Counted from the first letter of the stretch, positions 32,883-41,694 are shown. The stretch is 64,000 nucleotides of DNA from Pseudomonas sp. DY-1 (GCF_003626975.1 NZ_CP032616.1:2480001-2544000); one strand, 5' to 3'. Notes: generated by a model not told the origin, from the sequence alone. Made by a program: numbers and translations.

Positions 32883-33461
32883 TCAGTGGTTACCAAGAAC
32901 GTCCTTGAATGCGCGCAACGCCTGCAACAGCAACTGCCGCTGTTCAGGCACGAGACGGATATAGCGGCGGAAGCCGGGCATCCGGTTGACCACTTCGCTG
33001 GCCCCCATGTGTTCCAGGCGGACTCTCCACTGCCGCCCTTCCCGCTCGATCACCAGACGTTTGAAATCCAGCGGCATCAGCGCCGCCCGCAACACCTGGT
33101 CGCTTTCCAGGCGCCCCAGCAACTCGCCCAGCGCGCGTGCATCGCCTGCACGCACATTGCAGGTGACTCCCTGGCGGCGAATCGCCCCACGATGGCTCAG
33201 TTCGATACGCACTGGTCCCACTCCGGTCGAAGGGACCTGCAAGACGAACTCGGTGAGCACCAGGTGCATGAGGAACTGCGCCTGGACCCGTTCACGAACA
33301 TCGAAAACCAGGTCCCCGTCATCGCTGGAGAAGCGCGTGACCGCCCCCTCCAGCGTTTCGGCGCGCAAGCCTTGCAGGTCGCGCATCACCTTCAACAGCG
33401 TCGCCCCCGGCTGGTAGCCGGGAGGCGGCCGCCGCCAGTACTCAGACAGGCTTGGAAACAT
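32883..33461 (-). CDS. DUF3156 family protein
   Basis: 192 aa, no signal peptide or membrane segment. Mixed alpha/beta protein: MFPSLSEYWRRPPPGYQPGATLLKVMRDLQGL, a central LVLTEFVLQVPSTGVGPVRIELSHRGAIRR, and a Trp/Arg-rich end (EREGRQWRVRLEHMGASEVVNRMPGFRRYI). I assign it to DUF3156 from memory; function unknown. The start at 33461 overlaps the end of the permease gene by 20 bases, so it is translationally coupled to the transporter and may assist or regulate it. The longer open frame upstream is permease DNA. Confidence 0.75.
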   Translation of the reverse strand: MFPSLSEYWRRPPPGYQPGATLLKVMRDLQGLRAETLEGAVTRFSSDDGDLVFDVRERVQAQFLMHLVLTEFVLQVPSTGVGPVRIELSHRGAIRRQGVTCNVRAGDARALGELLGRLESDQVLRAALMPLDFKRLVIEREGRQWRVRLEHMGASEVVNRMPGFRRYIRLVPEQRQLLLQALRAFKDVLGNH

Positions 33462-34941
33462 GGCTGAAATTCTCCACGGCGTGGGCAACAGGTTCGTGGC
33501 TGAACTCTTTTTCCAGCACTTCTTCCACCGGAACCGGAAGGAACGGATTGACCTTCTGAACCACCAGCGTCCAGAACAGCGCATAGGCAGCGGTAAGGCC
33601 CAACATCACGCCGAAGGGGATGTACACGTCACGGGGGTTCATGCCCGGCGGCGTGATGTACCAAAGACCGATGAGAATGCCGACGCTGGAGACGATCTGC
33701 GGCAGCGGGAACCAGGGCGAGCGATAGGCGCGCGGCAGGTCCGGACGACGGATGCGCAGCATCACCACCGACAGGGTCACCAGCAGGTAGGCGGTGCTCC
33801 AGGCGCAGACGGCGGCCAGAACCAGATTGAAGATGTCATCGGTATTGCCACCCAGCCACCAGGCGTGAATGCAGGGAATCGCTGCCGCCACGGCGATGCA
33901 CAACAGCGGGGTCTTGAAGCGCGGATGCAGGTAGGTGAAGGCCTTGGGCAGCGCGCCATCGACGGCCATGCCGTACATGATGCGCGGAAGGCCGGCCATC
34001 AACGTGTTGATGGTGGCGGCACCGGCGAACAGGAAGCCGATACCCAGCCAGATCGGCCCGATATCGCCCATCACGGCCTGGGCGAACTGAGGAATGGCCA
34101 TGGGCGTGTCCAGCAGATGCACGCCGGTCGCTTCGTCCAGCAGCACGTTTTCCACCTGGCGTTTCATGGCCGCGCCGTAGATGAACATGCAGGACGCCAC
34201 TCCCAGAAGCCCAAGGGCCATCGCGCGCGGCAGGGTCCGGGCCGAACGGCGTACTTCCGGAGCCAGCGGGGTGACGAACTCGCAGCCGACGAACATGAAC
34301 ATCGCCATGCCCACCAGGGACAGGATGGTGGTCAGGTCAGTACCGATCAGCGAGGCGCCGAACCAGCCGTCCAGCTCCACCCTGGGCGCGGCAATGAGGC
34401 CAGCCACACCGAAGATCATCAGCGTCGTCCACATGCCAAAGGTGAGGATCACTTCGGCCTTGCTGAACACACTGATGCCAAACGCATTGAGGATGCCGAA
34501 GGTAATCACGAAGGCGACACCCAACAGCCAGGAGCCACCGGCGGACTCGACAAGGGTGTTGAGGTGCTCGAAGTTCACCAGGGCCATGACCCCGGAGAGG
34601 ATGGTCTCGGCGGTGCCGGCGAACACATGCACGATCAGGTAGGCGGAAATGGTGCCGGTGATGGCGAAGAAGCGCCCCATGCCACAGGAGATGTAGTCGT
34701 ATACCGAACCACTGGTGGGCAGGATCGATGCCGCCTCGGCAAAGGTGGTGGATTGCGCCAGCATCATCACGGCGGCGATCAGCATGGCCACGGCGAAGGC
34801 ACTGCCACCGATACCGAAACCCATAGTGGCGGTGAGGATCACCGGGCTCGCCATGATCAGGCCGATGGTGCTGGCGAGCGCGGTGGGAAATCCGACCGTA
34901 CCGCGATCCAGGTGTGCGGTGAGTCTTGCGTTGATGGACAT
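33442..34941 (-). CDS. APC-superfamily amino acid/amine permease
   Basis: 499 aa inner-membrane transporter with about twelve helices. The N-terminus HLDRGTVGFPTALASTIGLIMASPVILTATMGFGIGG contains the unwound helix 1 region, and helix 6 has LVGMAMFMFVGCEFVTPLAPEVRRSARTLPRA. The long soluble C-terminal tail ends in VSKPV. It is followed by the overlapping DUF3156 gene and sits between an AraC regulator and an aldehyde dehydrogenase; the substrate is probably an amino acid or biogenic amine. Confidence 0.88.
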   Translation of the reverse strand: MSINARLTAHLDRGTVGFPTALASTIGLIMASPVILTATMGFGIGGSAFAVAMLIAAVMMLAQSTTFAEAASILPTSGSVYDYISCGMGRFFAITGTISAYLIVHVFAGTAETILSGVMALVNFEHLNTLVESAGGSWLLGVAFVITFGILNAFGISVFSKAEVILTFGMWTTLMIFGVAGLIAAPRVELDGWFGASLIGTDLTTILSLVGMAMFMFVGCEFVTPLAPEVRRSARTLPRAMALGLLGVASCMFIYGAAMKRQVENVLLDEATGVHLLDTPMAIPQFAQAVMGDIGPIWLGIGFLFAGAATINTLMAGLPRIMYGMAVDGALPKAFTYLHPRFKTPLLCIAVAAAIPCIHAWWLGGNTDDIFNLVLAAVCAWSTAYLLVTLSVVMLRIRRPDLPRAYRSPWFPLPQIVSSVGILIGLWYITPPGMNPRDVYIPFGVMLGLTAAYALFWTLVVQKVNPFLPVPVEEVLEKEFSHEPVAHAVENFSHVSKPV

Positions 34942-34990
34942 GGTGGTGAACCTCGAAGGCGGATGTTGTCGTTGTTTGGTTCAAGGCATG

Positions 34991-35020
34991 TAAAAGGCCG
35001 GGCCTCCACAAGGGCCCGGC
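34991..35020 (-). terminator. Intrinsic terminator after the aldehyde dehydrogenase gene
   Basis: Minus-strand stem GCCGGGCC/GGCCCGGC with an eight-base loop, followed by CTTTTAC. It separates the aldehyde dehydrogenase transcript from the permease gene that starts at 34941. Confidence 0.72.
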
Positions 35021-35084
35021 TTCGCCGCAGCAGGCGAAAGGTCTTCGGAGCGACGCCCGCACGGGTGTGCTCCTGGTACGGAAC

Positions 35085-36572
35085 TCAGTAGGCGATGCAG
35101 ACCGACTTGTTTTCGGTGAAGGCTTCGATGGCGGCATGCCCCATCTCGCGGCCGATGCCGGACTGCTTGAACCCGCCGAAAGGCATGGACGGGTCCAGCA
35201 GGTTGTGGGCGTTGACCCACACGGTGCCGGCCTTCAGGCGCGGGATCAGTCCCATGACCTGCTTCAGGTCGTTGGACCAGATGCTCGCCGCCAGGCCGTA
35301 GGGGCTATCGTTGGCCTGGTGCACCACTTCATCGATTTCGTCAAAGGCGGTGGCGACCACTACCGGACCGAAGATTTCCTCGCGCACCACCTGCATGTCC
35401 GAGCGCACGTTGGCGATCACCGTCGGCTTGACGAAGAAGCCTCGCTCGCCATGGGCCTCGCCACCGCAGATGACACTGGCGCCTTGGGCACGACCGCTCT
35501 CGATCATGCCCAGCACCCGGTGCTGCTGCTTGGCGGAGATCAGCGGATTGATCTGCGCGCTCGGATCCAGACCCGGACCAATGCTCAGGGAGCCAGCGAT
35601 GCCCTGCAGGCGCTCCAGCACCTGGTCGAAGGACTTGCGCTGCACATAGAGGCGCGAACCGGCGGTACAGACCTGGCCCTGATTGAAGAAAATCGCCCCG
35701 GCGGCACCAGCAGCGGCGTTATCCAGAGCGATGTCGTCGAGCACGATCACCGGCGACTTGCCGCCCAGTTCCAGGGTGAAGCGGGTCATGTTCTCAACCG
35801 CCGCATGGCCGATCAGCTTGCCCACCGGGGTGGAGCCGGTGAACGCCAGCTTGTCGATCCCCGGATGGGCCGCCAGCGCGGCGCCCGCTTCGGCGCCCAC
35901 ACCGGTGACGATGTTCACCACGCCGGCAGGAATGCCCGCTTCCAGGCACAACTGGCCCAGGCGCAGGGCAGTAAGCGGGGTTTCGTCCGCTGGCTTGAGC
36001 ACCACTGTGCAGCCACAGGCCAGGGCCGGCACGATCTTCCACAAGGCCATCATCAGCGGGAAGTTCCAGGGCACGATGGCCCCCACCACCCCCACCGGCT
36101 CCGGCACCGTGTAGGCGCGGAACTTGCCGCCGGGAATCGCTCCGATCGAGACATCCAGGCTCTTGCCCTCGATCTTGGTGGCCCAACCCGCCATATAGCG
36201 GGTGTACTCCACGCCTGCCCCCACTTCGATGGCGCGCGACAGGTTGATGGACTTGCCATTGTTCAGGGTTTCCAGCTGTGCCAGCTCTTCGCCGTGGGCC
36301 TCCAGCACGTCGGCCAACTTCAGCAGCAGGCGTTCTCGGTCGGCCGGGCGCTGTGCCGCCCAACTTCCATCGAAGGCACGGCGCGCCGCGGCCACTGCGA
36401 GGTCCACATCGGCCTTGCCGGCCACCGCCACCCGCGCCAGTTCTTCGCCCGTAGCCGGGTTATGCACCGGCATCTCGGCACCGGACAGAGCAGGACGGGA
36501 CTGGCCGTCGATCAACAGGCCGTGGCGGGCCTCGACAAAGGCGGTCACGCGGGGGTCAAGGGCAATGCTCAT
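35085..36572 (-). CDS. NAD(P)-dependent aldehyde dehydrogenase, phenylacetaldehyde dehydrogenase-like
   Basis: 495 aa. Cofactor-binding and catalytic motifs: VPWNFPLMMALWKIVPALACG, LAFTGSTPVGKLIG, general base Glu in FTLELGGKSPVIVL, nucleophile Cys in FFNQGQVCTAGSRL, and the C-terminal PFGGFKQSGIGREMG. Closest in feel to the FeaB/StyD phenylacetaldehyde dehydrogenases, but the aldehyde cannot be fixed from sequence. The start at 36572 gives the standard length; upstream frame is promoter DNA. Divergent from the class III aminotransferase, which could generate its amino-aldehyde or related substrate. Confidence 0.9.
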   Translation of the reverse strand: MSIALDPRVTAFVEARHGLLIDGQSRPALSGAEMPVHNPATGEELARVAVAGKADVDLAVAAARRAFDGSWAAQRPADRERLLLKLADVLEAHGEELAQLETLNNGKSINLSRAIEVGAGVEYTRYMAGWATKIEGKSLDVSIGAIPGGKFRAYTVPEPVGVVGAIVPWNFPLMMALWKIVPALACGCTVVLKPADETPLTALRLGQLCLEAGIPAGVVNIVTGVGAEAGAALAAHPGIDKLAFTGSTPVGKLIGHAAVENMTRFTLELGGKSPVIVLDDIALDNAAAGAAGAIFFNQGQVCTAGSRLYVQRKSFDQVLERLQGIAGSLSIGPGLDPSAQINPLISAKQQHRVLGMIESGRAQGASVICGGEAHGERGFFVKPTVIANVRSDMQVVREEIFGPVVVATAFDEIDEVVHQANDSPYGLAASIWSNDLKQVMGLIPRLKAGTVWVNAHNLLDPSMPFGGFKQSGIGREMGHAAIEAFTENKSVCIAY

Positions 36573-36904
36573 CTCGGTTCCTCTTCTCGCTCGGCCGCTG
36601 GGGCGACCGGGTATCTCGGATAGTCGAGAGGCACTGTGCGCCAGGCCCGTGGCGCGATCTTGATCCTGGCTGCCGCCGGACTTGCCAATGGCTGCCAGGC
36701 ACACTGGCAGGAAAAGGCAAACCCGCTGGCAGGCAGGTGCAAGTAATCAGCGGCGGCTTGAGGCACAAATGTAGCCACGCAGCTTGCACCGCTGCCCTTG
36801 GCGATGTTCGAAAAGTCGTCGAGCGACGGTCAGGCGAGCCGACTTTTAACGAAGCATCACCGATGCATAGGCACTTTTCGTACAAGGCCTGGAGGAGAAT
36901 TCAC
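36573..36904. promoter_or_regulatory. Divergent promoter region, aldehyde dehydrogenase / aminotransferase
   Basis: 332 bp. It holds an inverted repeat (TTCGAAAAGTCG near 36807 and CCGACTTTTAACGAA near 36845) and the motif GGCACTTTTCGTACA (36870-36884), which also occurs as GGCACTTTCCGTACA in the hairpin before the HPP gene. Repeated CTGGCAGG units near 36700-36740. No operator could be assigned. Confidence 0.45.
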
Positions 36905-38242
36905 ATGACCACCCGCGACAATGCCTTCTGGCACCCCATGCTGCACCCCAACGAAATGAAGCAGCGCGAGCCCATCCGCATCCTCCGTGGCGAGGGCTGC
37001 TTCGTCTTCGATGACAAGGGCAACCGTCTGGTGGACGGCGTCGCCGGCCTGTGGAACGTCAACGTCGGCCACGGCCGCAAGGAGATCAAGGCGGCCATCG
37101 CCGCCCAGCTCGACGAGTTGGAATACTTCCAACTGTTCGACGGCATCAGCCACCCCCGCGCCGAAGAACTGGCCGCCAAGGTGATCGGCATGCTTGAACC
37201 CGAAGGCATGCGCCGTGTCGCCTTCAGCTCCGGCGGCTCGGATGCCGTGGAAACCGCGCTGAAGCTGGCCCGCCAGTACTGGAAGCTGCAGGGCCAGGCC
37301 GACCGCACCAAGTTCATCTCGCTGCGCCAGGGCTACCACGGCACCCACTTCGGCGGCGCCTCGGTCAACGGCAACACCGTATTCCGCCGCAACTACGAGC
37401 CGCTGCTGCCGGGCTGCTTCCATGTCGATACGCCCTGGCTCTACCGCAACCCCTACAGCCAGGACCCGGCAGAACTGGCACAGATCTGCGCCGACCTGCT
37501 GGAGCGGGAGATCCAGTTCCAGAGCCCGGACACCGTGGCCGCCTTCATCGCCGAGCCGATCCAGGGTGCTGGCGGCGTGATCGTGCCGCCGGAAAACTAC
37601 TGGCCGCTGATCCGCAAGGTCTGCGACAAGTACGGCGTGCTGCTGATCGCCGACGAGATCGTTACCGGCTTCGGTCGTTCAGGCTCGATGTTCGGCAGCC
37701 GCCTGTGGGGCGTCAAACCCGACATCATGTGCCTGGCCAAGGGCATCTCCTCGGGTTACATCCCGCTGGGTGCCACCGTGGTCAATGAGCGCATCGAGCA
37801 GGCCTTTGCCAACAACGGCAACTTCACCGGCGCGATCATGCACGGCTACACCTACTCCGGGCACCCGGTGGCCTGCGCCGCCGGGCTGGCCAACCTGGAC
37901 ATCGTCGAGAAGGAAAACCTGCCGGCCAACGCAACGAAACAGGGCGACTACCTGCTGAAAAGCCTGGCCACCTTCCCCGAGCGTTTCGCCGCCGTGGGCG
38001 AAGTGCGCGGCAAGGGCCTGATGGTGGCGCTGGACCTGGTGAGCGACAAAACCACCCGCGAGCCCATCGACCCAATGGGCGGTTACGCCAACCGCGTCGC
38101 CGAAATCGCCCGCGCCAACGGCGTGATGGTGCGCCCGGTAGGCACCAAGATCATCCTGTCGCCGCCGCTGGTCATCGAGCAGGAGCAGATCGATACCATC
38201 GTCAATGCGCTGGCGATCGGCTTCCAGGAAGCGCATCGGTAA
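36905..38242 (+). CDS. Class III (omega-amino acid) aminotransferase
   Basis: 445 aa PLP enzyme of the aspartate aminotransferase superfamily, subgroup II. PLP motifs: FSSGGSDAVETALKLARQYW, QGYHGTHFGGASVNGN, Asp in LLIADEIVTGFGRSGSMFG, and Schiff-base Lys in CLAKGISSGYIPLGA. Resembles the omega-amino acid:pyruvate enzymes used for beta-alanine, polyamine or related amines. The start at 36905 has GGAGGAG upstream; the longer frame from 36737 reads promoter DNA. Probably works with the divergent dehydrogenase and the permease. Confidence 0.9.
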   Translation: MTTRDNAFWHPMLHPNEMKQREPIRILRGEGCFVFDDKGNRLVDGVAGLWNVNVGHGRKEIKAAIAAQLDELEYFQLFDGISHPRAEELAAKVIGMLEPEGMRRVAFSSGGSDAVETALKLARQYWKLQGQADRTKFISLRQGYHGTHFGGASVNGNTVFRRNYEPLLPGCFHVDTPWLYRNPYSQDPAELAQICADLLEREIQFQSPDTVAAFIAEPIQGAGGVIVPPENYWPLIRKVCDKYGVLLIADEIVTGFGRSGSMFGSRLWGVKPDIMCLAKGISSGYIPLGATVVNERIEQAFANNGNFTGAIMHGYTYSGHPVACAAGLANLDIVEKENLPANATKQGDYLLKSLATFPERFAAVGEVRGKGLMVALDLVSDKTTREPIDPMGGYANRVAEIARANGVMVRPVGTKIILSPPLVIEQEQIDTIVNALAIGFQEAHR

Positions 38243-38294
38243 GCTCGACCCGGAGCGCGGAATTCCGCGCTCCGTCCCCCGTCGGGAGCCAACC

Positions 38295-38421
38295 ATGAGC
38301 GACAACTTCGACCAGCAGTGCCTGACGGCTTTCAGCAAGGCCGTCCCGGCCACCTTCCTCGCCTTCTACCGGGTCGACGACCAGTTTCAGGCCCATGATT
38401 TCCAGTTGCTTGCGCCAGTCC
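38295..38421 (+). pseudogene. N-terminal remnant of a LuxR-type regulator gene
   Basis: Good ribosome site (GGGAG) and ATG at 38295, then MSDNFDQQCLTAFSKAVPATFLAFYRVDDQFQAHDFQLL, which reads like the sensor start of pseudomonad LuxR-type regulators of about 260 aa. After about 40 residues the frame turns into antisense of the converging SDR gene and stops at 38468. No HTH part is present. Interpreted as a gene cut by a rearrangement whose breakpoint is near 38405-38421. Confidence 0.55.
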
Positions 38422-39198
38422 TCAGACAGAGGAGAAGCAGTTATCCACAAAGAGATGCGCCCCACTGACGAAGGATGCCTCGTCCGATGCCAGGAACAAC
38501 GCGGCACGGGCCACTTCCTCCGGCTCGCACAAACGCCCCTGCTGCAACGCGATGGCCGCCTCGCTGGCGTCCACGCCCATAGCCTGCAACTCCTTCATCT
38601 CGCGAACGCCATGAGCCGTGCGGATGAAGCCCGGCGCCACCGCATTGCAGCGGATTCCCCGGTCACGAAACTCCACTGCGATGGCCCTGGCGAACATCTG
38701 GCAGGCGCCCTTGGTGGCGTTGTAGACCACTTCGCCAGGCGTCGCGTATTCGGCGGAAATGGACGAGGTGCAGACGATGCTGCCTTTGCCTTTGGCGAGC
38801 ATCTGCGGCAGCACGGCACGAGTCATCAGGTACATGCTCTTGACGTTGACCGCCATCAGCCAGTCCCACTCATCTTCCTCAACGTCGAGAAACGGCTTCA
38901 CGATCAGGGTTCCGGCGTGATTGAACAGCACATCCGCGCCACCGAAGGTCGCCTCCGCTTTCGCCACGGCCGCGTTCACCTGGTCGGCCTTCGAAACGTC
39001 GGCGCCGATGCCAATCGCCTCACCACCGGCCGCCTTGATCTGCCGGGCCAGGTCCTCGGCGGCATCACCGTTGCGGTCGATGATCACCACCCTGGCACCT
39101 TCGGCAGCGAACAGACGACTGGCGGCTTCACCACAGCCACCCGCACCACCGCTGATGACAGCAACCTTGTCGAGCAGCCGGGGTCTTGCTAAGTGCAT
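38422..39198 (-). CDS. Short-chain dehydrogenase/reductase (SDR)
   Basis: 258 aa NAD(P)-dependent oxidoreductase. Rossmann start KVAVISGGAGGCGEAASRLFA (a GGxGGxG variant of the usual TGxxxGxG), VLFNHAGT, catalytic Ser in CTSSIS, Tyr and Lys in VVYNATKGA, and a C-terminal FVSGAHLFVDNC. Start at 39198 with GAGGTG upstream. The cofactor is probably NAD(H), from the Asp in VVIIDRNG. The substrate is unknown. It converges on the aminotransferase gene and the LuxR remnant. Confidence 0.88.
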   Translation of the reverse strand: MHLARPRLLDKVAVISGGAGGCGEAASRLFAAEGARVVIIDRNGDAAEDLARQIKAAGGEAIGIGADVSKADQVNAAVAKAEATFGGADVLFNHAGTLIVKPFLDVEEDEWDWLMAVNVKSMYLMTRAVLPQMLAKGKGSIVCTSSISAEYATPGEVVYNATKGACQMFARAIAVEFRDRGIRCNAVAPGFIRTAHGVREMKELQAMGVDASEAAIALQQGRLCEPEEVARAALFLASDEASFVSGAHLFVDNCFSSV

Positions 39199-39762
39199 GG
39201 CGTACACCTCGTTTGCATGGGGACGTTCAGACCAGCGTAGTCCAGCCGGCTCCCACATCCGGCTGATACCGAACCGCCCCTATCCCACCCACCATCGACA
39301 CACCCCAACCCACTGGAAACATGCGATGGAGAAAAGATCGTCCCGACGCTTGGCCTGGTCCTGATCGAACTGGAGAACCATCGCAGCGACGGCAAGATCC
39401 TCGGCTACGCCAGCGGCGATTCTGGCCAGCTGTCGCACGTCCCGATCAGTTCCCATTGCAGCGCGCTCAGTCGTACGGAGTACCCGCTGTGAAAGGCCTC
39501 GCCGTGCTGATTACCAGCGGCGGCACCGGCCAACAACCTACTGGCGACGGTACATATAGCGAACTACGGACAGGATCGGTTGAGCCTGTTCTGATCATGA
39601 CGCGGATGAAGCCGCCCTTGTAGGTTGGGCACAGGAACGAAGCCCAACGGTGCGGGGTGGAGCGTTGCTTCGTCGGGCCTCGCCCCGCTCGACCAGCGTA
39701 TCCCGGACCAACCTACGGGCCGCTGTGCGGCCATGTGCGAATGAATTTGCACCCACAAACAA
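39199..39762. other. Gene-poor region with decayed coding traces and repeats
   Basis: From about 39334 to 39492 one plus frame reads IVPTLGLVLIELENHRSDG, then KILGYASGDSGQLSHVP and a stop, with no start or partner; it looks like a decayed gene fragment of unknown family. 39620-39720 holds an inverted repeat (GTAGGTTGGGC and ACCAACCTAC), and a single degenerate REP lies near 39731-39757. Confidence 0.45.
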
Positions 39763-39786
39763 AAAGCCCGGCATCTGCCGGGCTTT
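39763..39786 (-). terminator. Intrinsic terminator of AEGGSDRT protein 2
   Basis: AAAGCCCGGC and GCCGGGCTTT arms around ATCT, with a T-run on the minus strand (TTTTTGTTTG). Same hairpin core as after copy 1. Confidence 0.85.
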
Positions 39787-39808
39787 GAGGACTTGCAGCG
39801 AATTGCGA

Positions 39809-40180
39809 TCAGCTGATGCGCTGGGCTTGCGGCAGACGGTCGGCGCCACCTTCGGCGACGCGCAGTGCCTTGGAGCGATCGGAGCCGCCTTCAGCTACGC
39901 GGAAGCCATGGGTGCGATCCGAGCCACTTTCGGCGATGCGGTTGGCACCGGTACGGTCGGAACCACCTTCGGCGATACGGTTGGCACCAGTGCGATCAGA
40001 ACCACCTTCGGCCACGCGATCCAGGACCATGAAGCTGCCTTCGACTGCAACCGGATCGACAACCTGGATGTAGGCGCCTTCCTTCGACTCGCCCAACACC
40101 GGCTGGAAGTCGGACGGCAAGGCGAAGACGCTGGTGCTCAGGCTGGCGATGAACAGGGCGGCGAAGGCTTGGGTTTTCAT
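39809..40180 (-). CDS. Secreted AEGGSDRT-repeat protein, copy 2
   Basis: 123 aa paralogue of the protein at 3920-4216. Signal peptide MKTQAFAALFIASLSTSVFA, linker LPSDFQPVLGESKEG, an extra segment (AVEGSFMVLDR), then five units of about 13 residues V/I-AExGSDRx-xxxR and the shared tail PQAQRIS. Copy 1 has four units, so unit number varies by whole repeats. Upstream promoter, AGTGATCACT palindrome and leader are conserved between the copies. Function unknown. Confidence 0.82.
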   Translation of the reverse strand: MKTQAFAALFIASLSTSVFALPSDFQPVLGESKEGAYIQVVDPVAVEGSFMVLDRVAEGGSDRTGANRIAEGGSDRTGANRIAESGSDRTHGFRVAEGGSDRSKALRVAEGGADRLPQAQRIS

Positions 40181-40187
40181 GATCGTG

Positions 40188-40262
40188 GGCTCCTCGATGG
40201 GGGCTGGAAACTGAGTACGGAGCCCATATTACGGATGGGGATTCGATTAAAAAGTGATCACT
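40188..40262 (-). promoter_or_regulatory. Conserved promoter, palindrome and SD-pairing leader of AEGGSDRT protein 2
   Basis: In transcription order: AGTGATCACT (40262-40253), TTTTTA (40253-40248), 16 bases, TAATAT (40231-40226), then GGCTCC (40224-40219) able to pair with GGAGCC (40193-40188) over the ribosome site. Here a further G-C pair extends the helix (GGGCTCC with GGAGCCC). Confidence 0.62.
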
Positions 40263-40399
40263 CCCGATAGAGAACATCGACGCCGTTAATGGTCAATTAA
40301 CCTAATAAATATCAATGACTTATCGATATAGAACAGACCGTTCAAGGTCAGATTCCGCACCTCAGTCGCCACGAGCAGGCCCGGGCAAACCCGGATTAA

Positions 40400-40413
40400 G
40401 TTAATATATTAAC
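40400..40413. promoter_or_regulatory. Perfect 14-bp palindrome upstream of the MFS gene
   Basis: GTTAATATATTAAC, 34 bases before the MFS start, in an AT-rich stretch (about 40290-40420) within GC-rich DNA. A candidate operator; the regulator is not evident. Confidence 0.5.
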
Positions 40414-40446
40414 CTTTCCCCATCGCCGCTTTCCGCACTTATCCGA

Positions 40447-41694
40447 ATGCCTGATCCTCGCCCCTGGCCCGTCGCCATCCGCGCCCTGCGCCATCGCAAC
40501 TTCCGCTTGTACTTCGCCGGCCAGGCCATCTCCACCCTGGGTAGCTGGTTGCAGCAGGTCGCGCTGGCCTGGTTGATCTACCGCCTGACCGGTTCGGCCG
40601 CGTTGCTGGGCATCACCACCTTTGCGTCTTTACTGCCGCAATTGCTCGTAGGCCCGCTGGCCGGCGCCTGGATCGACCGGCATGACAAGCGCCGCCTGTT
40701 GATCGGCGTCCAGGGGCTGCTTGGACTCCAGGCCCTCAGCCTCGCGCTGTTGACTGCGACCGGCAGCATCGGCCCCGTACTGATCGTCGCCATGGCCGCG
40801 CTGCTGGGGGTGCTCAATGCCTTCGACACACCATTGCGGCAGTCCCTGCTGAGCCAGTTCGTCAGCGGCAAGCAGGATCTGCCGAACGCCCTTGCACTGA
40901 ACGCGATGCTCTTCAACAGTTCGCGCTTCATTGGCCCGCCGCTGGCCGGACTGTTGCTGGGGTTCACCAGCGAAGCTGCCTGCTTCGCCCTCAACGCCCT
41001 CTCCTACATCGGCCTGGCCGTTGGACTCCTGATCATCCGCATGGCGCCGACACCGCGTGCCAGCGGGTCCACTGGAGACGTATTCCGCGAAGGGCTTGCG
41101 TATGTTGCCGGACGGCCGACCATTCGCCTGATGATGCTCAGTGTACTGGTGGTCAACCTCACCGCTTCCAGTTATGCAGTGCTGCTGCCGGTGTTCGCCA
41201 AGGACATCTTCGCTGGCGACGCGCGCACCCTTGGCTGGCTCTGGGGCGCCGCCGGGCTCGGCTCGTTGCTCGGTACGCTGTTCCTCGCCAATCGTCGCGG
41301 CCTTGCGGGGCTGGCAAACACCATCATGGGTTGCGCCATGGCTGGCGGTGCCGGCCTGCTGGCATTCGCCTTCAGCGAACGACTGGTGATCTCGCTGCTG
41401 GCCATGGCACTGCTCGGCTTCGCCATCACCAACTGCAACGTCGGCACCAACATCCTCCTGCAGAGCCTTGCCCCGGAGCATCTGCGTGGCCGCGTGGTAT
41501 CGCTCTATACCTCGACGCGCTTCGGCTTCGACGCCATTGGTGGCCTGCTGGTGGGAGTGTTGGCCGAACATCTTGGCGCCCCCTGGGCCATGGCCAGCGC
41601 CGGGGTGCTGCTGCTCGGTTATTGCGCCTGGTTGCTACCGCGCCAGCGTCGGCTGGGCCGGGAGATTGCCGACTCGCCGACGGAGGACCATTGA
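40447..41694 (+). CDS. MFS transporter, EntS-like exporter family
   Basis: 415 aa, about twelve membrane helices. FRLYFAGQAISTLGSWLQQVALAWLIYRLTGSAALLG and the loop 2-3 motif GPLAGAWIDRHDKRRLLIGVQ place it in the MFS_3 (EntS/YbdA-type) group, whose members export siderophores or drugs. No siderophore or resistance genes are adjacent, so the substrate is unknown. Preceded by a 14-bp palindrome. Confidence 0.88.
   Translation: MPDPRPWPVAIRALRHRNFRLYFAGQAISTLGSWLQQVALAWLIYRLTGSAALLGITTFASLLPQLLVGPLAGAWIDRHDKRRLLIGVQGLLGLQALSLALLTATGSIGPVLIVAMAALLGVLNAFDTPLRQSLLSQFVSGKQDLPNALALNAMLFNSSRFIGPPLAGLLLGFTSEAACFALNALSYIGLAVGLLIIRMAPTPRASGSTGDVFREGLAYVAGRPTIRLMMLSVLVVNLTASSYAVLLPVFAKDIFAGDARTLGWLWGAAGLGSLLGTLFLANRRGLAGLANTIMGCAMAGGAGLLAFAFSERLVISLLAMALLGFAITNCNVGTNILLQSLAPEHLRGRVVSLYTSTRFGFDAIGGLLVGVLAEHLGAPWAMASAGVLLLGYCAWLLPRQRRLGREIADSPTEDH

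Noticed and set aside
33460..35091. 543-codon plus-strand frame opposite the APC permease
   Set aside because: His/Gly/Gln/Asp-rich shadow of the permease hydrophobic codons.
36700..36745. Sigma-54-like TGGCAGG...GGCA and TGGCAGG...TGCA strings before the aminotransferase
   Set aside because: GG-to-GC spacing is nine bases, not ten, in each case; treated as chance CTGGCAGG repeats.
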